Source: Methanomassiliicoccaceae archaeon DOK
Lineage (GTDB): Archaea > Thermoplasmatota > Thermoplasmata > Methanomassiliicoccales > Methanomethylophilaceae
Direction: 5' to 3'
NCBI GenBank assembly: GCA_009911715.1
Contig: CP047880.1
Coordinates: 992,001-1,056,000 of the forward strand
DNA length: 64,000 bases
In this document: positions 47,198-56,999 of the stretch, in pieces
Layout of the letters: each line of letters begins with the position of its first letter
Position numbering within the stretch: position 1 is the stretch's first letter
Position numbers and translations under genes: made by a program
Notes under the pieces: model-generated
Databases searched by the model: none
Seen by the model: the letters and a program-made list of their open reading frames with translations, nothing else
What the model was told of the DNA's origin: nothing

Positions 47198-47719
47198 ATG
47201 GCGGTATACCGCGGGAAGTACATCCTCGAGGGCCTGGGCAGCATCACTCCCGAGATGGAGCACAACCTGGACCTCGCCTACGGCATCTGTATGTCGTACA
47301 AGGAGGACTTCCCCTGCGAGATGTGCGGCAGGTGCTGTCACCAGCCGCATATCGTGGTACGCCCCGAGGAGATCGACAGGATCTCGTCCTCGGCCAACAT
47401 ACCGCTCTACGACTTCATGAGGAACTACCTCGTGCAGACGGCGGACGGCAGGTTCCTGTTCAAGAAGACCAACCCCTGCGCCTTCCTCGGACCGGACAAC
47501 AGATGCACGATTTGGAAGGACCGCCCCCAGATCTGCGACGACTTCCCCTACGCGGTGTCGATGTTCATGTCCAGGGTCTATCTGGCCCTGACCAACCCCG
47601 ACGCCGACATAAACGAGCTCATATCCTACATGGACGACAGCTGGCCCTGCACCGGCGTGATCAAGAAGGACATCGCCGACAGGGTCGAGGCAGCCCGCAA
47701 GGACGTAGTCCCGATGTGA
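47198..47719 (+). CDS. CxxCxxCC-type metal-binding protein (YkgJ-like)
   Basis: 173 residues. CEMCGRCCH near residue 41 and CAFLGPDNRCTIWKDRPQIC near residue 92 are the two cysteine groups of the CxxCxxCC (Fe/Zn-chelating) family. It starts 2 nt after the zinc-ribbon gene stop, so the two host genes are cotranscribed and both depend on the viral promoter in this lysogen. Function of the family is poorly known. Confidence 0.82.
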   Translation: MAVYRGKYILEGLGSITPEMEHNLDLAYGICMSYKEDFPCEMCGRCCHQPHIVVRPEEIDRISSSANIPLYDFMRNYLVQTADGRFLFKKTNPCAFLGPDNRCTIWKDRPQICDDFPYAVSMFMSRVYLALTNPDADINELISYMDDSWPCTGVIKKDIADRVEAARKDVVPM

Positions 47720-47722
47720 GAC

Positions 47723-47757
47723 GGCGGCCCGGGGCTCCGCCCCGCCGCCTCCCTTTT
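47723..47757 (+). terminator. Hairpin with T-tract
   Basis: GGCGGCCCGGGGC and GCCCCGCCGCC pair with one small bulge around a TCC loop (47723-47749). CCTCCCTTTT follows. It comes 4 nt after the stop of the CxxCxxCC gene. Confidence 0.6.
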
Positions 47758-47806
47758 ACTTACACCGCATCCGCGGCCAGCAACCGGATCGGCTTTCCCC
47801 ACCGAC

Positions 47807-47817
47807 ACATAATAAAA
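47807..47817 (+). promoter_or_regulatory. TATA box for apgM
   Basis: CATAATAAAAC, about 36 nt before ATG 47848, giving a short leader. Confidence 0.5.
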
Positions 47818-47847
47818 CGGGGGAGGACATCCAGTATCGGTGCAATC

Positions 47848-49083
47848 ATGGCGGCGGAGAAGAAGATACTCATCGTTATCATGGACGGACTGGGCGACAG
47901 GGCCTGTCCCGAACTCAGGGGTCTGACTCCGCTGCAGTACATCAGACACCCGAACCTCGACTGGTTCCTCACCCATGGCCAGGGAGGCATCTGCGACCCT
48001 ATCGGCCCGGGCATCAGGGCCGGGAGCGACACCGCCCACCTGTCCATACTGGGATACGACCTACGGGATGTGTACACCGGAAGGGGCCCCTTCGAGGCCC
48101 TCGGGATAGGCATGGACATCCAGCCCGGAGACGTCGCCCTGAGATGCAACTTCGCCACCGTGGACGATTCCCTGGAGATCATAGACCGCAGAGCCGGGAG
48201 GATCAGGGAACCCGAGACCACCGAGCTGGTCGAGTGCCTGGACGGGATCGAGATCGACGGGGTTGAGTGCCTCGTCAGGGAGAGCACCGAGCACAGGGCG
48301 GTCCTGCTGCTCAGAGGGGACGGCCTGAGCCCCAACATCACCGATGCCGACCCCGGAGGGGACACCCATCTGATGATGTGCGAACCCCTCGACGAGGATG
48401 CGGAGTTCACGGCATCTGTCGTGAACAGGTTCATGGAGGAGTGCTACGAACGCCTGAAGAACCACCCGACCAACAGGAAGAGGACGGCAGCAGGCCTTCC
48501 TCCGGCGAACATCCTCGTGCCCAGGGGCGCCGGGAGCTTCCCCAACATAGAACCGTTCCCGGAGAAGTACAACGTGTCCGCGGCGTGTGTCGCCGGCGTC
48601 GGCCTGATTAAAGGGATCTGCAAGGCGTGCGGACTGGACATCTACCCCCTGCCGGACAACTGCGACGGCACCATGGACTCCGACTTCATAATCAAGGCCC
48701 AGTGCGCCATGGAGGCCCTGGACGAGTACGACTTCGTGCTGATGAACTGCAAGGCCCCGGACATCGCCGGCCACGACGGCGACGCCAAGGCCAAGAGCGA
48801 GGTCATCAAGAGACTCGACACCATGGCCGGCTACATCAAGGACAACATGCCGGAGGATCTCGTGGTCGTCCTGACCTGCGACCACTGCACCCCCTGCATC
48901 CTCCAGGACCACAGCGGAGACCCCGTCCCGATAGCGATCTTCACCAGGAACATGGTCAGGGACGACGCCAGCGAGTTCAGCGAGACGGGATGCGCCAGAG
49001 GAGGGATCGGGAGGATCCGCGGCAGGGACATCGTCCCGATCTGCATGGACCTGGCCAACCGCACCGAGAAGTACGGGTCATGA
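47848..49083 (+). CDS. apgM: 2,3-bisphosphoglycerate-independent phosphoglycerate mutase, archaeal type
   Basis: 411 residues. The alkaline-phosphatase-like metal core is visible: IMDGLGDRACPEL at the N-terminus, AGSDTAHLSILGYD, CKAPDIAGHDGDA and TCDHCTPC. Interconverts 3- and 2-phosphoglycerate in glycolysis and gluconeogenesis. The length is normal for archaeal ApgM. The gene stands alone after the hairpin at 47723 and converges with the pilin-like operon (6-nt overlap of ends). Confidence 0.93.
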   Translation: MAAEKKILIVIMDGLGDRACPELRGLTPLQYIRHPNLDWFLTHGQGGICDPIGPGIRAGSDTAHLSILGYDLRDVYTGRGPFEALGIGMDIQPGDVALRCNFATVDDSLEIIDRRAGRIREPETTELVECLDGIEIDGVECLVRESTEHRAVLLLRGDGLSPNITDADPGGDTHLMMCEPLDEDAEFTASVVNRFMEECYERLKNHPTNRKRTAAGLPPANILVPRGAGSFPNIEPFPEKYNVSAACVAGVGLIKGICKACGLDIYPLPDNCDGTMDSDFIIKAQCAMEALDEYDFVLMNCKAPDIAGHDGDAKAKSEVIKRLDTMAGYIKDNMPEDLVVVLTCDHCTPCILQDHSGDPVPIAIFTRNMVRDDASEFSETGCARGGIGRIRGRDIVPICMDLANRTEKYGS

Positions 49084-49515
49084 CCCGTACAGGCTGAGCC
49101 TGGCGAGCAGGGTCCCTCCCGTCGTCACAGGGACCTCGGCCTCCGCGGACACAGAGGGTGTCCCATGCCCGTCTCCGATGCTTCCGGAAAGGTCCCCGAA
49201 CACCAGGTCCAGGCGGTACGCCCTATCGCCCGAGAATGCCTCCAGGACATCAACGAGGTATTCCCTGACCCCCGGCTGACCGGTCGATAGCATGAGCGCG
49301 CAGAGGTCGGAGACCCTGACCGGCGTCCCGTCTCCATCCTCCACAAGGTCTGACATGCGGACCTCCGCGTCCAGGATCCCGTCCAGCATCGCGCCAGCGT
49401 CCCTCTCGTCGGCGCTCTCGCCTAGGCCCAGACCGATTGTAGCGTAAAGGGCCAGCATCAGGACCGCCGTGAAGATCACAGCGTCCATCAGGGCTACGAA
49501 TCCACGGCGGTTCAT
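49078..49515 (-). CDS. Pilin-like secreted protein
   Basis: 145 residues starting MNRRGFVALMDAVIFTAVLM. A short basic leader, Gly-Phe at the likely prepilin-peptidase site and a hydrophobic helix (residues 10-30) make a class III signal peptide; an Asp replaces the usual Glu. The rest is a beta-rich outer domain. ATGA overlap with the gene before it. Probably a minor pilin of the archaellum/pilus-type system encoded at 52481-55680. Confidence 0.65.
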   Translation of the reverse strand: MNRRGFVALMDAVIFTAVLMLALYATIGLGLGESADERDAGAMLDGILDAEVRMSDLVEDGDGTPVRVSDLCALMLSTGQPGVREYLVDVLEAFSGDRAYRLDLVFGDLSGSIGDGHGTPSVSAEAEVPVTTGGTLLARLSLYGS

Positions 49516-49910
49516 ATCGCCACCGCCACTTCGAACACCGCAGGCACCTCCCTTCCGAACTCGTCGGTGACTGTCCCCGGCACGGAGCGTGTGTACAACG
49601 CCCCATCCAGGGTCCCCACGGCGTAAGGGCCCGAGACTCCGCCGAACAGCGGGACTTCGACCATGACCGACACGCCCTCGCAACCCTGGGACCACATGAA
49701 CCCCTCGATGTAGTCCATGAACCCGGGGACGAATGTGCCGTCCTCCAGCGTGCCTTGGAACCGGTCGGGGTCCAGGGACCCGGTCGGATCGGCCGTCGTG
49801 ACGGTCGTCGTCGCCAGAGCGCCCATGAACCCTGTCAGAACTATCGTTACAACCATGAAGGCGACCATCGCCTCCATGAAGCCCGCATCTCCGGAGCTGT
49901 CCATCCTCAT
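49512..49910 (-). CDS. Pilin-like secreted protein
   Basis: 132 residues (MRMDSSGDAGFMEAMVAFMV). AGFMEAMVAFMVVTIVLTGF resembles a type IV prepilin: Gly-Phe cleavage site, Glu early in the mature helix, then a hydrophobic stretch. It is followed by an outer domain of about 95 residues. ATG 49904 is an alternative start. A TATA box (CTTTATATTC on the minus strand, 49934-49943) lies about 25-30 nt upstream. Confidence 0.65.
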   Translation of the reverse strand: MRMDSSGDAGFMEAMVAFMVVTIVLTGFMGALATTTVTTADPTGSLDPDRFQGTLEDGTFVPGFMDYIEGFMWSQGCEGVSVMVEVPLFGGVSGPYAVGTLDGALYTRSVPGTVTDEFGREVPAVFEVAVAI

Positions 49911-49961
49911 GGACGGTGCTCTGACCTCTTCGGGAATATAAAGGAGTCGCGTGCGGTCACG

Positions 49962-51860
49962 TCACAGGCCGCGACGGTACAGTCCGTAGGTGAAACCGCC
50001 GCACATCTCCTCGATCTTCGACCTGAGCTTCGGATCAGGACGCCTGATGTACTCCCCGAGCGCCTTCGCCAGCACCGGCGGGCGCTTCCTCAGGTCGATG
50101 CCCAGCGACATGACGCCGGACCTGCCCAGCTCCTCCACGCTGTCGAGCAGGAAGAGGTCCACGGAATTCAGGATGTGGGCGAAGCCGCGCTTGTCCCTGT
50201 AGACAGGGAAGGATGCCTCCTTCTCGTCCTTTATGGAGCCGCTGGCGAGTCCCGGATCGCGGGAGTACATGAGCTCCGTCCTTCCGAACGCCATGACCTC
50301 GAACCTCCCGGGACAGTGAGCGATCAGGTCGGAGACCTCGTTCCTGGAGAGCTCCACGGACAGGGTGGTCTGGTAGACGTCGAGAAGGAACCAGGAGTTG
50401 TAGCAGTTGAACACGCTGCTGGCGTATATGCGCGGGGAGTCCCTGCAGAGCCTGTACTGCCCGGGGCCATTGACCATGACCGGGCCTTCGGGGGACACCT
50501 CGTCCAGGGCGTCGAACCTGGGGAGGAGGTCGACGCACTCGACCCCCTTGGCGGAGCACATCTCCCTGGCCTCCTCGATCCTGTCCCCGTGCTCGAAGTA
50601 AACACGGTCCGCATACGGGAGGACCGCGTCCAGGGTCTTGATCGTGTTCACGTAGACGGAGTACTCCGGCCTCCTGGACCTGTGGGGCAGCTTGTCCAGA
50701 ACCACGTCCTGGTGGTGCCTCGGAGTCTTGCCGTCTAGCTTCGGGGTGTTGCCGATGAGGTTCTTGACCACGTCGATGCGCGGGTCGTAAGTGCGGTATA
50801 TCTGATACCTGCCGTCGGGTATCTTGAACGGGATCCTGATCGGGTCGGTCTCCACGACCTTGAAGCCTCCGACCTTCTCGTCGTCCCTGAAAATGGATAT
50901 GCCGTCCTTCACGCCTATGGGCTCGTCCCCGTTCCACTGGAAGGAGCGGTCGCGGATCTCCACCTCGCCGAGATGGAACCCCCTGTTGTCCGGATAGAGC
51001 GACTGGACCGGCGACACGACACCGTCCAGATACCCGGTGCAGGTCCCGCGGTTGAAAACGGTCCTGAGCAGCTTGAGCGACTCCTGATAGTCCTCTGAGA
51101 AGTCCCCGTCCTCCGCCATGGAGTAGACCTTCGCGGACAGGTACGCGTATGCGGGGGACCTCATGCGGCCCTCGATCTTCAGCGATGTGACACCTATGTC
51201 CCTCAGGGCCTCGATGCGGTCGACCCCGAAGAGGTCGGCACAGCTGAGCAGATAACCCGATCCCTCGGCGGACTCGTAGCGCTTCCTGCACGGCTGGGCG
51301 CAGGAGCCGCGGTTGCCGCTGCGTCCACCCATGAAGCTCGACATCAGGCATCCTCCGGACATGCAGTAGCACAGGGCGCCCTGGATGAAGACCTCGGTCT
51401 CGATCGGCGAATCTGGGACTATGCGGGAGAGCTCCTCCATCGTGAGCTCCCTTGCCAGAACGGCTCTGTCGAAACCGTTCTCGGCACACCACTCCAGCCC
51501 CTCGAGGGAATGGATGCCCATCTGGGTGGAGGCGTGCTTGGCGATGTCGATGCCCTGAATGCACCTCATGAGGCCCAGGTCCTGGACCAGGACGGCGTCT
51601 GCGCCGATGTCCTTCAGGAACCTGACGAACGTCACCGCATCCGACATCTCCTGGTTCTTGACGGAGGTGTTGACGGTTACATGGACCCTCACGCCGTGGT
51701 CATGGGCGTAGTTAACCGCGCCCTCCAGCTGACGGTCGGTGAAGTTCCCGGCGAAGGCCCTCGCTCCAAAGTCCTTGCCGGCCAGATAGACGGCGTCACA
51801 TCCCCCTTTGACGGCGGCCGCGAGTCCGTCGGGGTTCCCTGCAGGCGACAGTATTTCCAC
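49962..51860 (-). CDS. Peptidase U32-family protein (RNA-modification type)
   Basis: 632 residues, GTG start (MEILSPAGNPDGLAAAVKGG). TIM-barrel half with DAVYLAGKDFGARAFAGNF, VTVNTSVKN and VLVQDLGLMRC, then the cysteine signature GALCYCMSGGCLMSSFMGGR, SCAQPCRKRY and LKIEGRMRSPAY. A second beta/alpha domain follows. Bacterial relatives (TrhP, RlhA) hydroxylate tRNA or rRNA with prephenate; the archaeal function is not established. A TATA box CCTTATAATC on the minus strand lies about 25 nt upstream. Confidence 0.88.
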   Translation of the reverse strand: MEILSPAGNPDGLAAAVKGGCDAVYLAGKDFGARAFAGNFTDRQLEGAVNYAHDHGVRVHVTVNTSVKNQEMSDAVTFVRFLKDIGADAVLVQDLGLMRCIQGIDIAKHASTQMGIHSLEGLEWCAENGFDRAVLARELTMEELSRIVPDSPIETEVFIQGALCYCMSGGCLMSSFMGGRSGNRGSCAQPCRKRYESAEGSGYLLSCADLFGVDRIEALRDIGVTSLKIEGRMRSPAYAYLSAKVYSMAEDGDFSEDYQESLKLLRTVFNRGTCTGYLDGVVSPVQSLYPDNRGFHLGEVEIRDRSFQWNGDEPIGVKDGISIFRDDEKVGGFKVVETDPIRIPFKIPDGRYQIYRTYDPRIDVVKNLIGNTPKLDGKTPRHHQDVVLDKLPHRSRRPEYSVYVNTIKTLDAVLPYADRVYFEHGDRIEEAREMCSAKGVECVDLLPRFDALDEVSPEGPVMVNGPGQYRLCRDSPRIYASSVFNCYNSWFLLDVYQTTLSVELSRNEVSDLIAHCPGRFEVMAFGRTELMYSRDPGLASGSIKDEKEASFPVYRDKRGFAHILNSVDLFLLDSVEELGRSGVMSLGIDLRKRPPVLAKALGEYIRRPDPKLRSKIEEMCGGFTYGLYRRGL

Positions 51861-51974
51861 GCTTTCCCCATGGGAACCAGATTATAAGGATGATAGGGTC
51901 GGAATCGGGGGTACCCGGGAATCAACGTGACCGCACGGTGCCTCCTTTATCAACCTTCAGTAGGAAAGAGGCTC

Positions 51975-52484
51975 ATGGAAGACGGAATCGACTTCCTCAG
52001 GGGTTTCATGAGGAATACGGAGACTGTGCGCGGTGAGCGTCAGGGGAACGTGCTGGTGATAGACTGCCGCGGATGCAGGCTCACGCCCGTCCCCGGCTCG
52101 GACGAGTGCATACGCTGCATGGTGGAGGCGATGTGCCGGACTGGCTCAGCGGAGAGGATAGTCCTCCGCACCGGGAGGGACATAGAGATTTCGGGGGCCG
52201 CTGGGAGAGCCATTCGTGAGGTGTCGTCGATCAGGAGATGGACATCCCCCGTCACCGACGGCCCCGCTAGATGCAGAGCGTGCCGGATGTCAAGGGAACG
52301 CGTCATGGCCGCCGCCTGGGCGGGGTTCCCGCGCAACGCCGTGTTCGAGGGACGTAAGGTCCTGAAGGGGAACCATCCCGGACGCGACGGATGCGCCGAG
52401 TGCGTGATGCGCACCTCCAGAGCGCTTGACCAGATGGATTCGGGGATCAGAAGGGTAGTCTCTGACATGGGGGAGCGGAGATGA
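51975..52484 (+). CDS. Cysteine-containing protein of the pilus/secretion operon
   Basis: 169 residues from ATG 51975 (MEDGIDFLRGFMRNTETVRG). The TATA-like CTCCTTTATC at about 51942-51951 lies 25-30 nt before it; a GTG at 51927 would precede that promoter. Cys pairs CRGC, CIRC, CRAC and CAEC suggest one or two zinc sites. Coupled by ATGA to the secretion ATPase gene. A protein of this type often precedes the ATPase in related archaea, role unknown. Confidence 0.6.
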   Translation: MEDGIDFLRGFMRNTETVRGERQGNVLVIDCRGCRLTPVPGSDECIRCMVEAMCRTGSAERIVLRTGRDIEISGAAGRAIREVSSIRRWTSPVTDGPARCRACRMSRERVMAAAWAGFPRNAVFEGRKVLKGNHPGRDGCAECVMRTSRALDQMDSGIRRVVSDMGERR

Positions 52485-54292
52485 GGATGAGGCTGCCGTC
52501 CTTCGGGGAGATATTCAGGCCTCCACCCGAGGGCGAGGAAGAGGGATACGACTGCGGGGAGTTCGGAATGGACCTTGACGGCGGATCCTGCCCACTGCCT
52601 GGGGAGCGCCCGAGGTCGTTCTCGTTCAAGCCCTCGGAGACTCCCGCGGAACGTGGAACCCCTTCGCCGCCGTCTGATTTCGCGGGACGGTTCGGGATGC
52701 TTGTCGCGAGGGACATGCGCACGAAGCCGTCGTACACGGACTGCTGGATTACCAACTCCTCCGACGGCCTGAAGCAGATTGCGTCGTACATGACCGAGCA
52801 GGGCAGCGTGCTGGTCGGGATGTCCGACGACGGAGAGGTGGAGTACAACCTCACGCCGCGGGAGTACGCCTATCCCGACGCCCTCAACGCCGTCGTCATG
52901 GACGTCATAGAGGGGATACGCGACAGGTACCGCGAGGAGGGCGGCCCGCTGGACAGGGACAGCGTGACCGGGATGGCCAGGTCCCTGCTCACGGACAGAT
53001 ACGAGGAGATCCGGCGTGTCTGCGGCCCCGAGGGCCTCGACGAGGTCGTCGGGGACATATGCTCCATAGCATACAGGCACTCGGTTGGAGCGGGCATCTT
53101 CGACGTGCTCCTCTCGGACCCCCACATCGAGGACGTGTACGTTGACGCACCCTGCGATAGGAACAGGGTGCATGTCACCATGAACGGGATAAACGGGCTG
53201 AACTCCCACATGCGCTGCCGCACCAACCTCATGGTGGAGGGCAGGGAGGTGGACAACCTGCTGAACATACTGAAGAGGGAGAGCGGACTCAGGTTCTGCC
53301 ACAGCGACCCCGTGCTCGAGACCGACTTCGGGGATCACGACGCCAGGGTGACGGTGATAGGCTATCCCCTGAGCCCCAACGGGAACGCTGTCGCCATAAG
53401 GAAGCACTCTGTGCGCCCCTGGACCCTGTCCAGGCTAATCGCCAACGGCACTGTGGACCCCAGGACCGCCGGTGTGCTCTCCTACCTTGTGAACAGCCGC
53501 GCAACCATGCTCATATGCGGCGCCAGAGGGGCCGGCAAGAGCTCGCTGCTTTCGGCCCTGATGTTCGAGTTCCCCCTCAGTCAGAGGATCCTCACCATCG
53601 AGGACACGATCGAGCTCCCAGGAGAGGCCATGAGACGCCTGGGGTACAAGGTCCAGACCATCCTGGTCGACGAGAGGATGCGCGGAGACCAGCTGTCACG
53701 CTCGGACGAGGCTCTCAGGGTGTCGCTGAGGATGGGGGAGTCGGCGATCGTTCTGGGAGAGGTGAGGGGCGAGGAGGCGAGGACCCTGTACCAGAGCATG
53801 AGGGCGGGCCGTGCTGGAAGCGCCATAATGGGGACCATCCACGGCGATTCGGCGGAATCCGTGTACAACAGGGTGGTGTACGACATCGGCATCCAGCCTG
53901 AGGCGTTCATGGCCACAGACGTCGTGGTCACGCTGGGCACAGTCAGGGACCGCAGGACGGGACACCTCATCCGCAGGGTGAACGAGCTGGTGACGACCGG
54001 TGACAGGCCCGGAGACTTCGTGGACGTGTCTGACGCCGACGCCCTGTTCTCGTCCCCGGTAATGAGGAGGGCGATGCAGTCGTCCCAGGCCGGAAGGAGG
54101 GAGGCTGCCAAGGAGATCCGCGCCAGATCAATGCTGAGGGCGCACCTGGCCGAACTGGGCGCCAGGGACGAGAGGTTCCTCGGCCCGGAGTGGATCCTGG
54201 CCGCGAACGAGGCCGTGTCCTCCATGAGGAGGGACTCCCCGGCGGAGGCCGTCCTGGAGGAGTTCAGGCGCAGGACGGGGGCCCAGGAATGA
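52481..54292 (+). CDS. Type II/IV secretion system (pilus) ATPase
   Basis: 603 residues. A variable Pro/Glu-rich N-terminus (1-70), an N-terminal domain with LLSDPHIEDVYVDAP, then the motor: Walker A GARGAGKSS near 347-355, Asp box ILTIEDTIELPG, Walker B AIVLGEVRGEEA and His box GTIHGDSAESV. Powers assembly of archaeal pilus-like filaments with the TadC-type protein next door. ATGA overlaps join it to both neighbours. Confidence 0.92.
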   Translation: MRMRLPSFGEIFRPPPEGEEEGYDCGEFGMDLDGGSCPLPGERPRSFSFKPSETPAERGTPSPPSDFAGRFGMLVARDMRTKPSYTDCWITNSSDGLKQIASYMTEQGSVLVGMSDDGEVEYNLTPREYAYPDALNAVVMDVIEGIRDRYREEGGPLDRDSVTGMARSLLTDRYEEIRRVCGPEGLDEVVGDICSIAYRHSVGAGIFDVLLSDPHIEDVYVDAPCDRNRVHVTMNGINGLNSHMRCRTNLMVEGREVDNLLNILKRESGLRFCHSDPVLETDFGDHDARVTVIGYPLSPNGNAVAIRKHSVRPWTLSRLIANGTVDPRTAGVLSYLVNSRATMLICGARGAGKSSLLSALMFEFPLSQRILTIEDTIELPGEAMRRLGYKVQTILVDERMRGDQLSRSDEALRVSLRMGESAIVLGEVRGEEARTLYQSMRAGRAGSAIMGTIHGDSAESVYNRVVYDIGIQPEAFMATDVVVTLGTVRDRRTGHLIRRVNELVTTGDRPGDFVDVSDADALFSSPVMRRAMQSSQAGRREAAKEIRARSMLRAHLAELGARDERFLGPEWILAANEAVSSMRRDSPAEAVLEEFRRRTGAQE

Positions 54293-55680
54293 GGCCAGAC
54301 GTCATGAGGCTCGTGGACGAGGGGCCGACGGTCGTCGGGATGATCACGACCGCCGTGGGCTCCGGAGGGTCCCTCGACACCGCAATACGGGTTGTCGCGG
54401 AGGATGGACCGGGGCATTCGAGGACGCTGTTCTCCCATGCGGTCCGCATGACCGACACCAAGGGTGCGGGCAGCATCTCCGAGTCGCTTGTGGAGGAGGT
54501 GTCCAGGCTACCGGAGGACGCATCCGGGTACAGGAACGCCATCCTCCTGTGCATATCGGCGTCTGAGTCGGCCGATAGGGACGAGAGGCTCGGACTCCTG
54601 AGGGAGGCTTCGGACGTCGCCCTGGACTCGGTCCGGACCATGGGGGAGAGATACGGGTCCTCCCTCACGGTCCCGTGCATGTCGGTCTTCGGACTCGGGA
54701 TAATGGTGCCGATGATCCTGATGTCCATCGTCCCCATGCTCGGCGTCGGCGGCCTCTTCGGTCACACCAGCATAGACAGCGGACTGATCGTGCTGACCAC
54801 CCTCGTGCTCATACCCGCGGTGATCCTCCTCATCTCCGTGTGGATCCGCCGCGGGAACCCGTTCGCGTCGCAATCCCCGACATGTGACGGGCTCCGGTAC
54901 GCGGCGCCCCTGGCGCTGGCACTGCCGCTGGCAGTGTTTCAGTTACACAGCGGAGGGGAGACGGAGGAGGTCATCCTGCTCTCCGTGGCCCCGGCGGCAG
55001 TTGTCACAGCGCTGCTGATGTTGTCCGACCGCCGCGCCGAGAGGAGACGTCGCGGATGCGAGCAGGGGCTCAGGGACTGCGTCTTCGAGCTGGGCAACCG
55101 CATGATGTCCGGGGAGAGCTTCGAGAGGGTGTGTGCGGAGACAGTGTCAGGAAGAGGCGAATGCGCCGAGGTGGGCGAACGCCTCGGACGCGAGATCGTG
55201 GTCTGCCGCGGCGACATCGCCTCCGCGGTGCGCAACGCGGTGTCTCCCATCTCTCAGGATGTGTCCAGGGCGTTCTGCGACATCCTGGGATGCTCCCTCC
55301 GCGACACCGAGGACGCGGGAAGGCTGGCAATGTCCCTGGGCAGACAGTTCCACAACAGCGACAACGTCCGCAGGGAGCTCGATTCCAAACTGAGGAGCAT
55401 GGTCGACATGATGACCGGCACGGCGCTGCTCTTCGCACCTCTGGTCCTTGGGATGAGTGTGGCCATGCTCGGCCCCCTCTCGGAGATCGCGGGCTACCAG
55501 GATGTCGGTGACACCGTAGCCGTCCTCTCCGCGTACCTGGTTGAACTGTGCGGACTGATCGCCGTGCTGACCTCCGACCTGGGCGGCAGACCCGGGCTGC
55601 GCGAGGTCGTCTGGAGGTTCTCAACGATGGTCCCCGTGGCCCTCGTCGTGTTCACCGTGTGCAGCGGACTTGAGCTCTGA
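54289..55680 (+). CDS. TadC/GspF-type pilus membrane platform protein
   Basis: 463 residues with two cytoplasmic helical domains of T2SF type (about 10-110 and 265-390) and membrane helices near 128-155, 163-185, 205-225, 236-250 and at the C-terminus (TALLFAPLVLGMSVAMLGPL, VALVVFTVCSGLEL). The standard partner of the ATPase. The operon has no prepilin peptidase in the window; the pilin-like genes lie 3 kb away on the opposite strand. Confidence 0.85.
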   Translation: MRPDVMRLVDEGPTVVGMITTAVGSGGSLDTAIRVVAEDGPGHSRTLFSHAVRMTDTKGAGSISESLVEEVSRLPEDASGYRNAILLCISASESADRDERLGLLREASDVALDSVRTMGERYGSSLTVPCMSVFGLGIMVPMILMSIVPMLGVGGLFGHTSIDSGLIVLTTLVLIPAVILLISVWIRRGNPFASQSPTCDGLRYAAPLALALPLAVFQLHSGGETEEVILLSVAPAAVVTALLMLSDRRAERRRRGCEQGLRDCVFELGNRMMSGESFERVCAETVSGRGECAEVGERLGREIVVCRGDIASAVRNAVSPISQDVSRAFCDILGCSLRDTEDAGRLAMSLGRQFHNSDNVRRELDSKLRSMVDMMTGTALLFAPLVLGMSVAMLGPLSEIAGYQDVGDTVAVLSAYLVELCGLIAVLTSDLGGRPGLREVVWRFSTMVPVALVVFTVCSGLEL

Positions 55681-55721
55681 CCTGGACAACCATCAATACC
55701 TATGACGGCGTTGTGGGTGGC

Positions 55722-56228
55722 ATGACCCGCCGCCGGTGGTTGGCACTCGCAGCATCCATCTTCGCTCTGGCGCTGGCGCTCATGATCGCCGCACCGTTCA
55801 TGGCACCCTACGGGACGTTCGTCGGCCTGGACGGGTCGGCGGCCAACATCGAGCACGGCTGGATGGGGCACGGCCCCGCAGGATTGGCGTACCTCATCGG
55901 CGACATCTTCTGCCACCAGCAGGAGACGAGGAGCTTCATCCTCAACGGGTCCCAGATGCCCGTGTGCATCAGGGACACCGGCATCCTGCTGGGCCTCGTC
56001 GCGGGATTCCTGGCATGCTGGCTCATGGAACGCCGGATGACGGACAGGAGGGTCGCAGTCATCGGTGCGGCCCTGGTCGCGGTCATGGCTGTGGAATGGT
56101 ATGCCGAGGGGATGGTCGGCGACCTCCCGTGGATCAGGTTCGCCGCAGGCGCTGTCGGCGGTGCCGGCGCGGCATTCTTCCTGTCGTGGATGCTCTACCG
56201 CGACACCGAAAGCGATAATCCCGTCTGA
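55722..56228 (+). CDS. DUF2085 membrane protein
   Basis: 168 residues from ATG 55722 (MTRRRWLALAASIFALALAL). DIFCHQQETRSFILNGSQMPVCIRDTGI is the DUF2085 signature, here written in two halves: DIFCHQQETRSF and MPVCIRDTGI. Four membrane helices. Function of the family unknown. Confidence 0.82.
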   Translation: MTRRRWLALAASIFALALALMIAAPFMAPYGTFVGLDGSAANIEHGWMGHGPAGLAYLIGDIFCHQQETRSFILNGSQMPVCIRDTGILLGLVAGFLACWLMERRMTDRRVAVIGAALVAVMAVEWYAEGMVGDLPWIRFAAGAVGGAGAAFFLSWMLYRDTESDNPV

Positions 56229-56243
56229 TGCATCCCCTCTCCC

Positions 56244-56999
56244 ATGGCAAACGAGTGCGACACCGAGTTCTGGGAGGGGATGTCCGACGTGTACAGTGCG
56301 GACGATCAGGCGGATGCCCCGCAGAGGATAGTTGACAGGCTGTTCGACACGGGATCGATCACGGGGTCCGACTGCGTCCTGGAGGTCGGTGCCGGCCCCG
56401 GGACCTACTCTCTGCTCCTGGCGCACAGGGTGAGGATACTCGTCTGCATGGACTCCTCGGAGACCATGCTGGACAGGCTGTTCGCCAACAGGGAGGTCCT
56501 GGAGGGGTGCAGGGTCGAGAGGTTCCATCAGGACTGGGCGACGTACGAGCCCCGGAAGGGCTACGACTTCTGCTTCGCATCCCTTCTCCCGAGATCCGCG
56601 TCCGGTTCGTCCATGGAGAGGATGGAGGGTGCGGCGCGCAGAGGATGCGCCATAGTCTGCTGGGAGAGCAGATGGGGCGACACACTGACCGGAGAGGTGT
56701 CCCGCAGACTCGGGACGGACACCAGGCTTCCCGTCAGGGGCTCGACTTTCTACGAGGACTGGCTCTCTGACCACCACAGGGATTTCCACATCGAGAGGTT
56801 CCCCACCACTGCGTACAGGACGGTCCCTCTGCAGCAGCTCGTAGACTCCGAGGTCACGCGCTTCAGGATGTACGGGGTGGAGGGCGACGTCGCAGGGGCC
56901 GTCACCGACATACTGGCACCCGATACCGAGGACGGAGTCGTGAGGGTGAAGGCGGAGAACGTGCTCAGGCTGGTGAGGTGGGAGTGCCCTCAGGCGTGA
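56244..56999 (+). CDS. SAM-dependent methyltransferase
   Basis: 251 residues. Motif I VLEVGAGPGTYS at 45-56, acidic residue in CMDSSETMLDRL, and DFCFASLLPRSA as the motif II region. The C-terminal third is family-specific. Seen in methanogens in many contexts; substrate unknown. It begins 15 nt after the DUF2085 gene. Confidence 0.8.
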   Translation: MANECDTEFWEGMSDVYSADDQADAPQRIVDRLFDTGSITGSDCVLEVGAGPGTYSLLLAHRVRILVCMDSSETMLDRLFANREVLEGCRVERFHQDWATYEPRKGYDFCFASLLPRSASGSSMERMEGAARRGCAIVCWESRWGDTLTGEVSRRLGTDTRLPVRGSTFYEDWLSDHHRDFHIERFPTTAYRTVPLQQLVDSEVTRFRMYGVEGDVAGAVTDILAPDTEDGVVRVKAENVLRLVRWECPQA